Assembly (NCBI GenBank): GCA_946480815.1
Contig: CAMLLB010000021.1
Span: 1 to 61,593 of the forward strand
DNA: 61,593 nt
Source of the DNA: an uncultured Flavobacteriales bacterium
Lineage (GTDB): Bacteria; Bacteroidota; Bacteroidia; Flavobacteriales; Crocinitomicaceae
Direction of reading: 5' to 3'
Below the pieces are notes generated by a model that was given only the letters and a program-made list of their open reading frames with translations, was not told the origin of the DNA and did not search any database. Of this stretch, positions 18,058 through 28,034 are shown one piece after another. Both the position numbers and the translations under genes were made by a program. The stretch's first letter is position 1. The number at the start of each line of letters is the position of its first letter.

Positions 18058-18566
18058 GCCACGAATGCACGAATTATTGGCTCGGCTAACGCGCTCGCTC
18101 AAAGTATGAATCGTTTGTATTTTAAACTATCTTCATTAAAATTTACCAGCAAACCAAGTGGAAGGTTTGAAACGGCCAAGTAATTAATGACTTGGGCATA
18201 ATGGGATTTAGTTAATTGACTCACTGATTTCACTTCTAAAATAATAGAATCAAGAACTACGAAGTCAGCATAAAAATGATGTGGTAAAACAATATCCTTA
18301 TAATGAACTTTGAATTCTTTCTCTCTTATAAATCTGATGTTTTTCTGCTTGAACTCATATTCCAATGCATCTTTGTATACAATCTCTGAAAAACCATGTC
18401 CCAGATTTCGGTGGACTTCCATACAAGAGCCTATAATTTCATAGGCCTCGCTTTCTAATATTAAATGCTTCATTTACTTTAAGATAAACAAAAAGTTCAT
18501 TTGAAACAAGTTCTATATCATAAAAATGCGAGCGCGGTAGCCGAGCTGAATTCGCGCATTCGTGGC
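18058..18566. repeat. About 40-bp imperfect inverted repeats bounding the GxxExxY gene
   Basis: The left arm is 18058-18098 and the right arm 18528-18566. The reverse complement of the right arm matches the left arm at about 35 of 39 positions: both run GCCACGAATGC, CGAATT, GCTCGGCTA, then CGCGCTCGC. The GxxExxY stop codon touches the left arm (18099-18101), and the right arm ends 2 bp before the stop of the next gene. The 509-bp unit therefore holds exactly one gene. The word GCCACGAATGCACGAATT resembles a dispersed Bacteroidota repeat. Confidence 0.8.
18099..18473 (-). CDS. GxxExxY family protein
   Basis: The 124-residue protein carries the name-giving motif as GFSEIVY at about 27-33. Further conserved parts are EVHRNLGHGFSE, REKEFKVHYKDI and the core YADFVVLDSIILEVKSV, with D and E-x-K like a PD-(D/E)XK nuclease fold. 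Members are very common in Bacteroidota, often in several copies, and have no established function. There is no signal peptide. The gene is enclosed by about 40-bp inverted repeats and lies between two unrelated gene clusters, as expected for an inserted unit. Confidence 0.9.
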   Translation of the reverse strand: MKHLILESEAYEIIGSCMEVHRNLGHGFSEIVYKDALEYEFKQKNIRFIREKEFKVHYKDIVLPHHFYADFVVLDSIILEVKSVSQLTKSHYAQVINYLAVSNLPLGLLVNFNEDSLKYKRFIL

Positions 18567-18568
18567 TG

Positions 18569-19087
18569 CTACCAAACAAATGCCTCTTCATGAAACCAAT
18601 CGCCGCGAACGCGAAGCGTCTGTTCAATCATATCCCTTACACATCCTTTTCCTCCCAAATAAGGAGATTGATAATGTGAAATATGTTTGATCTCAATAGC
18701 GGCATCCTGCGGACAAGCTGCCATTCCAACCAGCTGCATCACCTGGTAATCCGGAAGGTCATCTCCCATGTATAAGACTTCTTCGTCCTTAAACAGGTGT
18801 TTTTCCTTTAATTGCTGGTAAACCTGCACTTTATGTGACGAGCGCAAATGCACTTCCGTAACACCCAAATGAATCAAACTTGTCTTCACATCTTCGGAAT
18901 TCCCCCCCGTAATGATAAAAACTTTGTATCCTTTTTTGACAGCGTACTGGATTGCATACCCGTCTTTGGAAAAAAGGCCTCGCAATAATTCTCCGTGGTA
19001 TGGATAAACAGTTCCATCAGTCAAAACACCGTCAATATCAAAAATGAAAGTTGAAATGTGGTTTAAGCGCTCTTTGTAGCTAATCAT
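18569..19087 (-). CDS. KdsC-like HAD phosphatase
   Basis: The 172-residue protein is a tetrameric-type HAD phosphatase without a cap domain. Motif I is FDIDGVLTDG, motif II FIITGG and motif IV YMGDDLPDY. This is the layout of KdsC, 3-deoxy-D-manno-octulosonate 8-phosphate phosphatase, which makes KDO for lipopolysaccharide. Nucleotide-sugar homologues (for example, in sialic or legionaminic acid synthesis) look similar, and no kdsA/kdsB is nearby to confirm. It follows the DUF2520 gene by 1 bp and is in one operon with it. Confidence 0.82.
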   Translation of the reverse strand: MISYKERLNHISTFIFDIDGVLTDGTVYPYHGELLRGLFSKDGYAIQYAVKKGYKVFIITGGNSEDVKTSLIHLGVTEVHLRSSHKVQVYQQLKEKHLFKDEEVLYMGDDLPDYQVMQLVGMAACPQDAAIEIKHISHYQSPYLGGKGCVRDMIEQTLRVRGDWFHEEAFVW

Positions 19088-19088
19088 C

Positions 19089-19850
19089 TTATTTGTAGTG
19101 TTTGATAATACTTTTGGTTAATGTCTGATAGATGTTTTTCTGATCCGGTTTCAGCAATTCCAGGTGTTTCTGGATTGTGCTCTGATCATTGCGCACGGCA
19201 GGTCCGGTTAGAATATCGTGTGGATGATTGCTTTGAATTTTCTCCATTGTTTGATTAATAAGTGGTTTTAACCAATCAAACTCAATCTGGTGTTCTTCAC
19301 AATAATGTGCTGCAAGATCAATGATGTGATTCGTGAAATTATTCGCAAATACGGCTGCTACATGTAAATACTGACGTTTGTCTTCTGATAGTTCGATTGC
19401 ATTTCCGCTGAATTCCTTTGCAAACTTCATTAAGAATGCATTGAATTTCGGCTCTGCGGCTTCTATGAAGAGTGGTAAACCTTTCCAATGGATACTTTGA
19501 TCTGATTTGAAACTTTGGAGCGGGTAGAAAGTCCCGATCGGGTATTTTGTTTTCAAATGGTTCAGGTTTACAGTACCGGAAACAGAAACCACCGGGGCAT
19601 ATTTCGAAATGAGCTGGATCATTTCCACCATTGTATTATCGTTTACAGCACAAAAGACGATATCGAAATCAATAAATTCCTTGAAGTCATTCGTAAACTG
19701 AACATCTTTTGCATTCATGGAAGCGGGCAGATTGTTTCCTGAACGCGAGTAAACCGTCAAATGAGTATGCCCCAATTCGATCAGGCGCTGAAGGAAGTGA
19801 ATTCCTACATTTCCCATTCCTACAATTCCGATTTTCAATTTTTGATTCAT
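19089..19850 (-). CDS. Rossmann-like/DUF2520 domain oxidoreductase
   Basis: The 253-residue protein starts with a dinucleotide-binding Rossmann motif (IGIVGMGNVGIHF, residues 7-19) and continues into a helical DUF2520 domain (about 125-245). That domain contains RQYLHVAAVFANNFTNHI. The arrangement resembles ProC/6-phosphogluconate-dehydrogenase-like NAD(P) enzymes; the substrate is unknown. In Bacteroidota it commonly sits beside the KdsC-like HAD phosphatase, as here. A promoter word ends only 4 bp before the ATG. Confidence 0.85.
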   Translation of the reverse strand: MNQKLKIGIVGMGNVGIHFLQRLIELGHTHLTVYSRSGNNLPASMNAKDVQFTNDFKEFIDFDIVFCAVNDNTMVEMIQLISKYAPVVSVSGTVNLNHLKTKYPIGTFYPLQSFKSDQSIHWKGLPLFIEAAEPKFNAFLMKFAKEFSGNAIELSEDKRQYLHVAAVFANNFTNHIIDLAAHYCEEHQIEFDWLKPLINQTMEKIQSNHPHDILTGPAVRNDQSTIQKHLELLKPDQKNIYQTLTKSIIKHYK

Positions 19851-19854
19851 CTTT

Positions 19855-19886
19855 CAAAGGTAAAATTATTCATGGTTTACCACAAA
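19855..19886 (-). promoter_or_regulatory. Promoter of the DUF2520/kdsC-like operon
   Basis: On the minus strand, TTTG (complement of 19883-19886) is followed after 20 bp by TACCTTTG (complement of 19855-19862), a good fit to the Bacteroidota promoter. The ATG begins 5 bases after the last G, so the transcript may begin at or next to the start codon. The -33 box overlaps the inverted repeat at 19877. Confidence 0.6.
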
Positions 19887-19963
19887 GAGCACAAAGATCA
19901 CAATGAAAATTTTTACATGGTGTTATAATAAAACCTTGTGTGCTTCGTGCTCTTTGTGGTAAA
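19877..19963. repeat. Inverted repeat between secA and the DUF2520 gene
   Basis: The arm 19877-19902 (starts TACCACAAAGAGCACAAAG) pairs with 19938-19963 (ends GTGCTCTTTGTGGTA) over a 35-bp AT-rich loop. It lies upstream of the DUF2520 operon and downstream of secA. It is a dispersed-type intergenic repeat that may add to termination. Confidence 0.6.
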
Positions 19964-19991
19964 AATAAAGGCGATCCTTTCGAACCGCCTT
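19957..19991 (-). terminator. Intrinsic terminator of secA
   Basis: Read on the minus strand, AAGGCGGTTC and GGATCGCCTT form a 10-bp stem with a GAAA loop (19968-19991), followed by TATTTTTACC. It lies 6 bp past the secA stop codon. Confidence 0.82.
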
Positions 19992-19996
19992 GTATC

Positions 19997-22900
19997 TTAT
20001 TTTCCGTGACATTGTTTGTATTTCTTTCCGCTTCCGCAAGGACAAGGATCATTTCGGCCGATCTTAGGTTCTGTTGAAACGATCGGTTGTTGTTTCTCGC
20101 GTTGCGGTGCAGAATTGCGCATTGCTTCTTCGTAACCTTCACTTCCGCTGAAACGAGGCATTTCCGTGCTGGAAGAAGTAGATTCGATCTGCGCTTTTTC
20201 GTAGTTGTTTTGAGCAACTTCTTTGTTCGTTGTCTGGATATCATCCAACTGCTCTCTCGGAACATCTGCTTTTACAAGGAATTCCACCGTTTCATTACTC
20301 AAACGTGCATTCATTGCCTTAAACAATTCAAATGACTCCAATTTGTAGATCAGCAACGGATCTTTTTGTTCGTAAACTGCTTGCTGTACGGAAGAACGGA
20401 GATCATCCATTTCACGTAAATGCTCTTTCCATTCGTTATCGATCATTCCCAATACGATGTTGCGTTCCAATGCATTCGGAACAGAAGCTCCGTTGGATTC
20501 ATATGCTTCTTTCAGGCTCACGATCAAAGGCATTGTTTTCACACCATCCGTAATAAGGAACTGGATATTCTGGTATTGAGACATTGTTTCATAGACATGT
20601 TTGATCTGAGGCATGGAAATCTCAGCCAAACGATTGTTCTTTCTGTTGTAATGTTCCATTACGCCATCGTACAGGTCGTTTACAAGGTCATCGTATTTTG
20701 CTGATTTGAATTGTTCCTCGGAAACCGGTGAATCGATACCGATAATACGGATCATATCGACATTAAATGCTTCGAAAGAACCTCCCTGGTGAGCCGTAAC
20801 CAATCCTTCAATAACATCATAGAACATATTGGATACGTCCACACTCAAACGATCTCCGAATAACGCATTGCGACGTTTTTTGTAAATGGCTTTACGTTGT
20901 GCGTTCATTACATCATCGTATTCCAACAAACGTTTACGAATCCCGAAGTTGTTCTCTTCTACTTTTTTCTGAGCACGTTCGATGGATCTTGAAACCATGC
21001 TGTGCTGAATCACTTCGCCTTCTTTCAAACCAAGGCGGTCCATGATTTTTGCAATACGCTCGGAACCGAATTTACGCATCAAATCATCTTCCAATGAAAC
21101 GAAGAAAGTAGATGAACCCGGATCTCCCTGACGTCCGGAACGACCACGTAACTGTCTGTCAACACGACGTGAATCGTGTCTTTCTGTACCGATGATCGCC
21201 AAACCACCAGCTTCTTTAACACCTTCTCCTAATTTGATATCGGTACCACGACCCGCCATGTTAGTTGCAATGGTCACAGCTCCTGCTTTACCTGCTTCCG
21301 CTACGATCTCAGCTTCTTTTTGGTGATACTTCGCATTCAAAACCTGGTGCGGAATATTACGCATTTTCAACATACGGCTCAATAACTCGGAAATCTCGAC
21401 AGTTGTTGTACCAACCAATACCGGTCTTCCTGCCTGGACCAATTTGTTTACTTCTTCGATAACTGCTGCATATTTTTCACGTGCAGTTTTGAATACCAGA
21501 TCGTTATCATCTTTACGGGAAATCGGACGGTTGGTAGGAATTACTACCACATCCAATTTGTAAATGTCCCAAAATTCTTTTGCTTCGGTTTCAGCCGTAC
21601 CTGTCATACCCGCCAATTTGTGGTACATACGGAAGTAATTCTGAAGGGTAACCGTTGCGTAGGTTTGTGTTGCCGCTTCAACCGTAACATTTTCTTTCGC
21701 TTCGATCGCCTGGTGCAATCCATCTGAATAACGACGGCCTTCCATGATACGACCTGTAGATTCGTCAACGATCTTGATCTTTCCATCCATAATCACATAT
21801 TCCACTTCTTTTTCGAAAAGGGCATATGCTTTCAATAACTGTGAAACGGAGTGAATACGCTCTGATTTTACTGTATAGTCACGGATCAGGACTTCTTTTT
21901 TGTCACTGAACTCTTCTTTCGGAAGGTTTTGTTTTTGCAATTGAGCGATCTCAGATGAAATATCCGGCATCACAAAGAAGTTACGGTCTTCATTTCCCGA
22001 GATCAGGTCAATTCCTTTTTCCGTTAATTCAACGGTATTTTGTTTTTCATCGATCACGAAGAATAGCTCCACGTCGATTTTCTTCATTTGTCTTCCCTGC
22101 TCAGCCATGTATTGGTTCTCTACTTTCTGCAAGTGAGATTTAATACCCGGTTCCGAAAGGAATTTATGCAATGCTTTATTTTTAGGTAAACCTCTGTGAG
22201 CACGAAGAAGTGCAATTCCACCTTGTTCCAAAGCAGTTTTCTGGTCCATTCCTTCAACGGTTCCTCCGTTGATTACGGTCAACAATCTTTTGGCATCTGC
22301 CAAAGCCTGGTTTACATATTTACGCTGAGCTTCCACGATCAACTCAACACGCGGTTTTAATTCATAGAATTCATGCTGGTCTCCTTTTGGAGTAGGACCG
22401 GAAATGATCAATGGTGTACGTGCATCGTCAATTAATACCGAATCGACCTCATCGACAATTGCGAAGTGGTGTTTTCTTTGTACAAGATCTTCCACAGCAC
22501 TGGCCATGTTATCACGCAGGTAATCGAAACCGAATTCATTGTTTGTTCCGAAGGTAATATCTGCCATGTAAGCCTCTCTTCGGGATTCGGAGTTTGGCTG
22601 GTGTTTGTCAATACAGTCTACTGTTAAACCATGGAATTGGTACAAAGGTCCCATCCATTCGGAGTCACGTTTTGCCAGGTAATCATTCACGGTCACTACG
22701 TGAACTCCTTTTCCGGATAAGGCATTTAAATAAACAGGAAGCGTTGCTACCAATGTTTTACCTTCACCCGTTTGCATCTCGGCAATATTTCCTCTGTGTA
22801 ATACAGCTCCACCCATTAATTGGACATCGTAGTGGACCATTACCCATTCAACAGCAGCTCCGGCAGCAGTCCATTTGTTGCTCCAGATTGCTTTATCTCC

Positions 22901-23347
22901 TTCGATTGTAATTCCGTCTTTTCTGGTTGCAAGCTCTCTGTCCAGTTCTGTTGCCGTAACAGTCAATTGACCGTTAACCGCCCAGCGTCTTGCGGTTTCT
23001 TTTACCACAGCAAATGCTTCAGGAAGAATTTCTTCCAGGGTCTTTTCAATGATTACATTGACTTCCTTTTCCTTTGCATCGATGTTTTCATAGATTGCTT
23101 CTTTTTGATGAAGCGGCATATTTATATCATTCGCTTTTTGAGTTAAGTCAGCAATTTCTGCTTCCAAACTTGCAATAGCATCCTGAACTTTTTGTTTGAA
23201 CTTGATTGTTCTACCACGTAAAGCGTCGTCAGACTCGTTTTGTAACGTATTGAATATATCACCAACTTGCTGAATAACAGGTTGGTATTTTTTTTGGTCA
23301 GTAGCTGACTTATCGCCTAAGATCTTTTTTAAAATTCCTCCTAACAT
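19997..23347 (-). CDS. secA: Preprotein translocase ATPase SecA
   Basis: This is full-length SecA, 1116 residues, the longer form usual in Bacteroidota. It shows Walker [10 protein letters not shown] (191-199), Walker B/DEAD region [17 protein letters not shown], helicase motifs [14 protein letters not shown] and [15 protein letters not shown], and a C-terminal zinc-binding SEC-C motif with C1102, C1104, C1113 and H1114. SecA drives export through SecYEG, the first step for all signal-peptide and T9SS proteins in this window. It is monocistronic with its own terminator. The word TATTTTTG on the minus strand at 23370-23377 is the likely -7 element. Confidence 0.98.
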   Translation of the reverse strand: MLGGILKKILGDKSATDQKKYQPVIQQVGDIFNTLQNESDDALRGRTIKFKQKVQDAIASLEAEIADLTQKANDINMPLHQKEAIYENIDAKEKEVNVIIEKTLEEILPEAFAVVKETARRWAVNGQLTVTATELDRELATRKDGITIEGDKAIWSNKWTAAGAAVEWVMVHYDVQLMGGAVLHRGNIAEMQTGEGKTLVATLPVYLNALSGKGVHVVTVNDYLAKRDSEWMGPLYQFHGLTVDCIDKHQPNSESRREAYMADITFGTNNEFGFDYLRDNMASAVEDLVQRKHHFAIVDEVDSVLIDDARTPLIISGPTPKGDQHEFYELKPRVELIVEAQRKYVNQALADAKRLLTVINGGTVEGMDQKTALEQGGIALLRAHRGLPKNKALHKFLSEPGIKSHLQKVENQYMAEQGRQMKKIDVELFFVIDEKQNTVELTEKGIDLISGNEDRNFFVMPDISSEIAQLQKQNLPKEEFSDKKEVLIRDYTVKSERIHSVSQLLKAYALFEKEVEYVIMDGKIKIVDESTGRIMEGRRYSDGLHQAIEAKENVTVEAATQTYATVTLQNYFRMYHKLAGMTGTAETEAKEFWDIYKLDVVVIPTNRPISRKDDNDLVFKTAREKYAAVIEEVNKLVQAGRPVLVGTTTVEISELLSRMLKMRNIPHQVLNAKYHQKEAEIVAEAGKAGAVTIATNMAGRGTDIKLGEGVKEAGGLAIIGTERHDSRRVDRQLRGRSGRQGDPGSSTFFVSLEDDLMRKFGSERIAKIMDRLGLKEGEVIQHSMVSRSIERAQKKVEENNFGIRKRLLEYDDVMNAQRKAIYKKRRNALFGDRLSVDVSNMFYDVIEGLVTAHQGGSFEAFNVDMIRIIGIDSPVSEEQFKSAKYDDLVNDLYDGVMEHYNRKNNRLAEISMPQIKHVYETMSQYQNIQFLITDGVKTMPLIVSLKEAYESNGASVPNALERNIVLGMIDNEWKEHLREMDDLRSSVQQAVYEQKDPLLIYKLESFELFKAMNARLSNETVEFLVKADVPREQLDDIQTTNKEVAQNNYEKAQIESTSSSTEMPRFSGSEGYEEAMRNSAPQREKQQPIVSTEPKIGRNDPCPCGSGKKYKQCHGK

Positions 23348-23369
23348 GGTGTTTCTTATAAATAGAAGT

Positions 23370-23377
23370 CAAAAATA
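23370..23377 (-). promoter_or_regulatory. Promoter -7 element of secA (TATTTTTG)
   Basis: Exact TAnnTTTG on the minus strand, 22 bp upstream of the secA ATG. No clear TTG box is present at the -33 spacing. Confidence 0.45.
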
Positions 23378-23535
23378 GTGAAATTCCCGATGCTTCTTTG
23401 ATTAATGCCTGCTCTCTGTCATAAATTATTCCAAAAGTTTTCAAACTGACAGATTGTCTTGAATGGAGCTTAATTGTCAGTTGCTTTGTTGGAAACAATT
23501 TCAAAATGTCGGTATTCCATGTCGCGAATATGCTT

Positions 23536-23543
23536 TATCTTTG
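23536..23543 (+). promoter_or_regulatory. Promoter -7 element of guaA (TATCTTTG)
   Basis: Exact TAnnTTTG whose last G is 3 bases before the guaA ATG at 23547. If used, transcription would start at or beside the start codon. No TTG is seen at the -33 spacing, so support is moderate. Confidence 0.45.
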
Positions 23544-23546
23544 CGC

Positions 23547-25079
23547 ATGCAAGAAATGATCCTTATCCTTGATTTCGGCTCCCAATACACCCAGTTGATT
23601 GCGCGCCGAGTACGTGAATTGAATGTTTATTGTGAAATCCATCCATGGAATAAAATTCCGGAACTGGATGCACATGTGAAAGGTGTGATTTTGTCAGGAA
23701 GCCCTTTCTCAACGAGAGACCCGGAATCTCCAAAACCGGATTTAAGTGGAATCAGAGGGAAATATCCTTTGCTTGGTGTATGTTTTGGAGCGCAATACAT
23801 GGCCCATCATTTCGGAGGAGAAGTACTTCCTTCAACGATCAGAGAATACGGCCGTGCAAATCTTTCCTTTGTAGACAATTCCAATGAATTGGTGACAGGA
23901 ATGTCAATCGGTTCTCAGGTTTGGATGAGTCATGGAGATACCATTAAACAGGTTCCGGATTCTTACCAGATCATTGCATCAACAAAAGATGTAAAGGTTG
24001 CGGGATATGCAATTAAAGGAGAAACAACTTATGGAATTCAATTCCACCCGGAAGTGTATCACTCACTGGAAGGCGCTGTCCTGTTACGAAATTTTATCGT
24101 TGAGATTTGTGGATGCTCTCAGAATTGGACACCGGATTCATTTGTAGATACAACTGTTGCAGAGTTAAAAGCAAAATTGGGTAATGATAAGGTAATTCTT
24201 GGTTTATCTGGTGGGGTAGACTCATCCGTAGCAGCGATGATCCTGCACCGTGCAATCGGATCAAATCTCCATTGTATTTTCGTAGATAACGGATTGCTTC
24301 GTAAAAATGAGTTTAATTCCGTTTTGGAAAGTTATAAAGGATTAGGACTGAATGTAAAAGGAGTGGATGCTTCCGCAGAGTTCTATTCAGCACTTGCTGG
24401 AGTAACCGATCCGGAATTGAAACGCAAAGCGATCGGGAAAGTGTTCATCGATGTGTTTGACGCAGAATCGAAATTGGTATCAGATGCCAAGTGGTTGGGA
24501 CAAGGGACAATTTACCCGGATGTTATCGAATCGGTTTCTGTAAATGGCGGTCCTTCGCAAACAATCAAATCACACCACAATGTGGGTGGTTTACCTGATT
24601 ATATGAAATTACAGGTTGTTGAACCGTTGAGATTGTTATTCAAGGACGAAGTAAGACGTGTCGGAAAATCATTGAATTTACCGGAAAATATTTTGAACAG
24701 GCATCCTTTCCCGGGACCAGGACTTGGAATTCGTATCCTGGGAGAAGTAACAGCAGAGAAAGTACGTATTCTACAGGAAGTGGATGCGATCTTTATCGAT
24801 GGATTAAAAGAACACGGACTTTACAACGATGTGTGGCAAGCCGGAGCTATTTTCTTACCGATCCAATCCGTTGGAGTAATGGGTGACGAAAGAACCTATG
24901 AAAATGCAGTTGCTCTGAGAGCGGTTAGTTCTACGGATGGTATGACGGCAGATTGGTGTCATTTACCGTATGAGTTCCTTGCATTGATCTCTAATAAAAT
25001 TATTAACCAGGTGAAGGGAATTAACCGTGTTACGTACGATATCAGTTCCAAACCACCTGCAACTATTGAGTGGGAATAA
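23547..25079 (+). CDS. guaA: GMP synthase (glutamine-hydrolysing)
   Basis: The start is ATG 23547 ([21 protein letters not shown]), giving 510 residues, the normal length; the longer frame adds 28 residues of no family support. The N-terminal class I glutamine amidotransferase has nucleophile C79 in GVCFGAQ and the FHPEVYHS histidine/glutamate pair. The ATP pyrophosphatase domain has the PP-loop [12 protein letters not shown]. The C-terminal dimerisation domain has [15 protein letters not shown] and ends KPPATIEWE. It converts XMP to GMP. Divergent from secA. Confidence 0.98.
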   Translation: MQEMILILDFGSQYTQLIARRVRELNVYCEIHPWNKIPELDAHVKGVILSGSPFSTRDPESPKPDLSGIRGKYPLLGVCFGAQYMAHHFGGEVLPSTIREYGRANLSFVDNSNELVTGMSIGSQVWMSHGDTIKQVPDSYQIIASTKDVKVAGYAIKGETTYGIQFHPEVYHSLEGAVLLRNFIVEICGCSQNWTPDSFVDTTVAELKAKLGNDKVILGLSGGVDSSVAAMILHRAIGSNLHCIFVDNGLLRKNEFNSVLESYKGLGLNVKGVDASAEFYSALAGVTDPELKRKAIGKVFIDVFDAESKLVSDAKWLGQGTIYPDVIESVSVNGGPSQTIKSHHNVGGLPDYMKLQVVEPLRLLFKDEVRRVGKSLNLPENILNRHPFPGPGLGIRILGEVTAEKVRILQEVDAIFIDGLKEHGLYNDVWQAGAIFLPIQSVGVMGDERTYENAVALRAVSSTDGMTADWCHLPYEFLALISNKIINQVKGINRVTYDISSKPPATIEWE

Positions 25080-25122
25080 TACTGGCACAATTCCTGGATT
25101 AAAGAACCATTATTTTTAAACT

Positions 25123-26895
25123 ATGAAGTACTTCATTTTTCTTTGTGCCCTTGTCTTTTCAAAGGGAGTATTTGCCCAGGTTGATGCAAAAGACTGGGTT
25201 TATGAATATTCCAACGGGAAGAAATATGCTGTTCACATTGCTCAGTCAGGAAACACTTTGTGGGGAATTCATACAACATATAATGTTCCGGTAGATGATA
25301 TTGTTGCCGCGAATCCCGGAATTGAAAAAGGTGTCAAAGAAGGATACCGTTACCTGATTCCGCTTGGAGGAGCAGATATGAAAGTTCAAAGCGGGACAAT
25401 TGTAAGGGAACATACGGTTGAAAAAGGTGAAACAGCTTTTTCCATCGCGAAGAAATACAATTCTTCCGTAGACGATCTGTTGAAATACAATCCCGGAATT
25501 GATAAAGGATTGAAAGTAGGACAGGTCCTCAAAGTAATTATTCCGCCAACAACGGAAACAGCTCCGCCGAAACCGGTTGACAAACCTGCCGTTTCGGTTC
25601 CATCCGTTACCTTTACGGATACGGTTTTGGTTTATGAAGTAAAAGCAAGTGAAACCTTATATACGATTTCTAAACGGTTCATGGTACCTGTTAATGAGCT
25701 TCAGAAGTTCAACAACATGAAGTCAACGAATATTAAATCCGGAGATGTGTTAAAGATTCCGTTGAAAAAAGAAAACGTGAAGCAGGTCCAGATTCGTGAG
25801 GTTCAGCCAAAAGAAGAGATCCGGAAAGTAGATGAGGAATTGATCTTTAAATCCAAGACAAAATACAACATTGCAGTATTGTTAAGTTTCGGATTGAACG
25901 ATAAATCGGGAAATTCAGCTCTGAGAAATTTGGCGACCGAGTTCTATATGGGAGTGGAATTGGCAGCTGATTCCCTGGAGAAATTGGGGTTTGATGCAAC
26001 AATCAAAGTGGTGGATATTCCGTTGGATTCAGCAGGAATCATGAAAGTCCTGAATACCTCCGAAATGAAAGGAATGGATTTGATTTTCGGGCCATTGGTG
26101 CCTCAAAGTGCGGATGTTGTAGGAAGGTGGTGCGGGCAGCAAAAGATCCGCATGGTTTGTCCTTCTGCATGCAACAGTTCTTTATTGAAAAACAATCCGT
26201 ATATCTATGCATCAGTGACTTCAGATATGACCCAACAGGAGGTGTTGGCGAAATATACGATTGACAAATTCCGGACAGCACAGATTATTTTGGTTAACCC
26301 TGGAAACTCAAAAGACCAGGAATTGTTTGATGCCTATAGAAAACGCTTCATTGAACTTTCTAAAAAGAATGGGAATATCAAGCTGATCGAAGCAAAAACT
26401 TCCGATTTCACGACCTTTATCCGCAAAAACGGTGAATCAGTGGTTGTTTTCCCTTCACGCGATAAAGGAAATGTAATCAGCTTCATTAATTCCCTGCACA
26501 AAGCTGTAGGAAAAGCGCCGAATGCGGATGTAACAGTATTTGGTGTAAAAGAATGGGGAGGTTTTGACGATGTTTCAGGATATTACAAGACAAAATATAA
26601 GATCACCTGGGCTTCTTCCAGTGATTTGAATTATTCCTTACCGGATACACAAACCTTGCTTCGCTTGTATCGTAAGAAATACAGAGCAGATATGAATAAA
26701 GCAGGAGCTCATGGCTTTGATGTCGTGTATTACTTTACAAAGACCTTGTTGATGAAGGAAGATGTATCCAGTGAAGTGATTAATGCCTTTGACCTGAAAG
26801 CTGCTGTACCTGGTGGTGGATATGAAAATCAATCATGCTTTATTTTGAAACACGAGGATTACGAATTAATTCGAGTTGGAGTTTTCTATGAATAA
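25123..26895 (+). CDS. LysM-repeat protein with periplasmic ligand-binding domain
   Basis: The 590-residue protein begins with a signal peptide (MKYFIFLCALVFSKGVFAQ). Three LysM peptidoglycan-binding repeats follow at about 36-81, 96-139 and 169-213, the last with VKASETLYTISKRFMVPVNEL. After a charged linker, residues 248-585 form a type I periplasmic-binding (amino-acid receptor-like) fold with LLSFGLNDKSGNSALRNLATEFYMGVELA-like features. A cell-wall-anchored sensor or scaffold is suggested; the ligand is unknown. The stop overlaps the hemF start by 8 bp. Confidence 0.87.
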   Translation: MKYFIFLCALVFSKGVFAQVDAKDWVYEYSNGKKYAVHIAQSGNTLWGIHTTYNVPVDDIVAANPGIEKGVKEGYRYLIPLGGADMKVQSGTIVREHTVEKGETAFSIAKKYNSSVDDLLKYNPGIDKGLKVGQVLKVIIPPTTETAPPKPVDKPAVSVPSVTFTDTVLVYEVKASETLYTISKRFMVPVNELQKFNNMKSTNIKSGDVLKIPLKKENVKQVQIREVQPKEEIRKVDEELIFKSKTKYNIAVLLSFGLNDKSGNSALRNLATEFYMGVELAADSLEKLGFDATIKVVDIPLDSAGIMKVLNTSEMKGMDLIFGPLVPQSADVVGRWCGQQKIRMVCPSACNSSLLKNNPYIYASVTSDMTQQEVLAKYTIDKFRTAQIILVNPGNSKDQELFDAYRKRFIELSKKNGNIKLIEAKTSDFTTFIRKNGESVVVFPSRDKGNVISFINSLHKAVGKAPNADVTVFGVKEWGGFDDVSGYYKTKYKITWASSSDLNYSLPDTQTLLRLYRKKYRADMNKAGAHGFDVVYYFTKTLLMKEDVSSEVINAFDLKAAVPGGGYENQSCFILKHEDYELIRVGVFYE

Positions 26896-27778
26896 GGAGA
26901 CAATTGGACAGGAATTTCGTGCATTGCAACTGTTTATTTGCAATGAACTGGAACGCGTTGACGGAACTGCAAAGTTTTCAGAAGATGCCTGGGACCGCAC
27001 AGAAGGCGGTGGTGGTAAAACACGTACTATCCGGAACGGATCGGTGATTGAAAAGGGAGGAGTGGCTTTCTCGGAAGTTCACGGCCCTGTAACGGAAGAA
27101 ATGAAAGCACAATTGAAGCTGGATGGAAACCACTTCTACGCAACCGGTGTTTCCATTGTTTTGCATCCCAATAATCCGCATGTTCCGATCATTCACATGA
27201 ATGTGCGTTATTTTGAATTGGATAACGGGATCCATTGGTTTGGCGGAGGAATTGACCTAACACCTCATTATGTGATCCACGAACAGGCAGTTTCTTTTCA
27301 TCACAAATTGAGAGCGGTTTGTAATAAGTACGATGAATCATTCTATCCGAAATTCAAAGAATGGGCAGACGAATATTTCTACTTGCCACACCGTTCAGAA
27401 ACCCGTGGAGTAGGTGGGATTTTCTTTGATCATTTGAATAACCACTTTCAACTGAATAAGGAGCAATTGTTCCGTTTTTGCGTGGATTTGGGTGAAAGTT
27501 TTCCATTTCTTTACGAAGAACAGGCAAACCTGGGTAAAAATAAGCCGTTTACTGAGGCCGAGAAACAATGGATGAATTACCGAAGAGGCCGTTATGCCGA
27601 GTTTAATCTGGCATTTGACAGAGGAACCAAATTCGGTTTGTATTCCGGTGGAAGAACAGAATCGATTTTGATGAGTATGCCACCTGTTGCAGAATGGGAA
27701 TACAATTATCAACCGGCTGCCGATTCACCGGAGGGTCAAACACTTGCGTATTTGAAAGAGAAACACAATTATTTATAA
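26888..27778 (+). CDS. hemF: Oxygen-dependent coproporphyrinogen III oxidase
   Basis: ATG 26888 gives 296 residues, the normal length; a TTG 12 bp upstream is unnecessary. HemF motifs are present: FSEVHGPVTEEM region, HPNNPHVPIIHMNVRYFE, WFGGGIDLTPHYV, HRSETRGVGGIFFDHL and the C-terminal GGRTESILMSMPPVAEWEY. It converts coproporphyrinogen III to protoporphyrinogen IX with O2, so the organism makes haem aerobically. It overlaps the LysM gene by 8 bp, so they are likely coupled, although no functional link is known. Confidence 0.97.
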   Translation: MNKETIGQEFRALQLFICNELERVDGTAKFSEDAWDRTEGGGGKTRTIRNGSVIEKGGVAFSEVHGPVTEEMKAQLKLDGNHFYATGVSIVLHPNNPHVPIIHMNVRYFELDNGIHWFGGGIDLTPHYVIHEQAVSFHHKLRAVCNKYDESFYPKFKEWADEYFYLPHRSETRGVGGIFFDHLNNHFQLNKEQLFRFCVDLGESFPFLYEEQANLGKNKPFTEAEKQWMNYRRGRYAEFNLAFDRGTKFGLYSGGRTESILMSMPPVAEWEYNYQPAADSPEGQTLAYLKEKHNYL

Positions 27779-28003
27779 TTGAAAATTGAGAATGTAAAAT
27801 TGAAAAGGAGAAAAAAGCAAAGCTTTTGATTAAAAAAAACAATCGTTAGCGTGGTTTTCTTTTCAATTATCCATTTTTAATTTTTACTGTTTAAAACTAA
27901 AGTTTTTTCTCGTTCTTTGTAATAATCCTTAACATTCCTTTAATACCTGTTATTTTTAACAAAATCCTTTTCATTTAAAGGCAACTATCGCTTCATTCTT
28001 CCG

Positions 28004-28011
28004 TAACTTTG
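28004..28011 (+). promoter_or_regulatory. Promoter -7 element TAACTTTG
   Basis: Exact TAnnTTTG, 23 bp before the ATG of the PKD/CHU_C gene. The surrounding spacer 27779-28034 is AT-rich and otherwise shows no gene. Confidence 0.45.
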
Positions 28012-28034
28012 CTGTATCAATTAATGTTTATTAA

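Noticed and set aside
18058..18566. Insertion sequence
   Set aside because: No transposase is encoded and I see no target-site duplication; it is listed as a repeat-bounded unit instead.
18099..23347. Defence island around the GxxExxY gene
   Set aside because: Neighbours are housekeeping genes (kdsC-like, DUF2520, secA) and envelope genes; no known defence family is present.
27779..28003. Gene in the AT-rich spacer after hemF
   Set aside because: Only low-complexity AAATTGA-type words and short frames are present.
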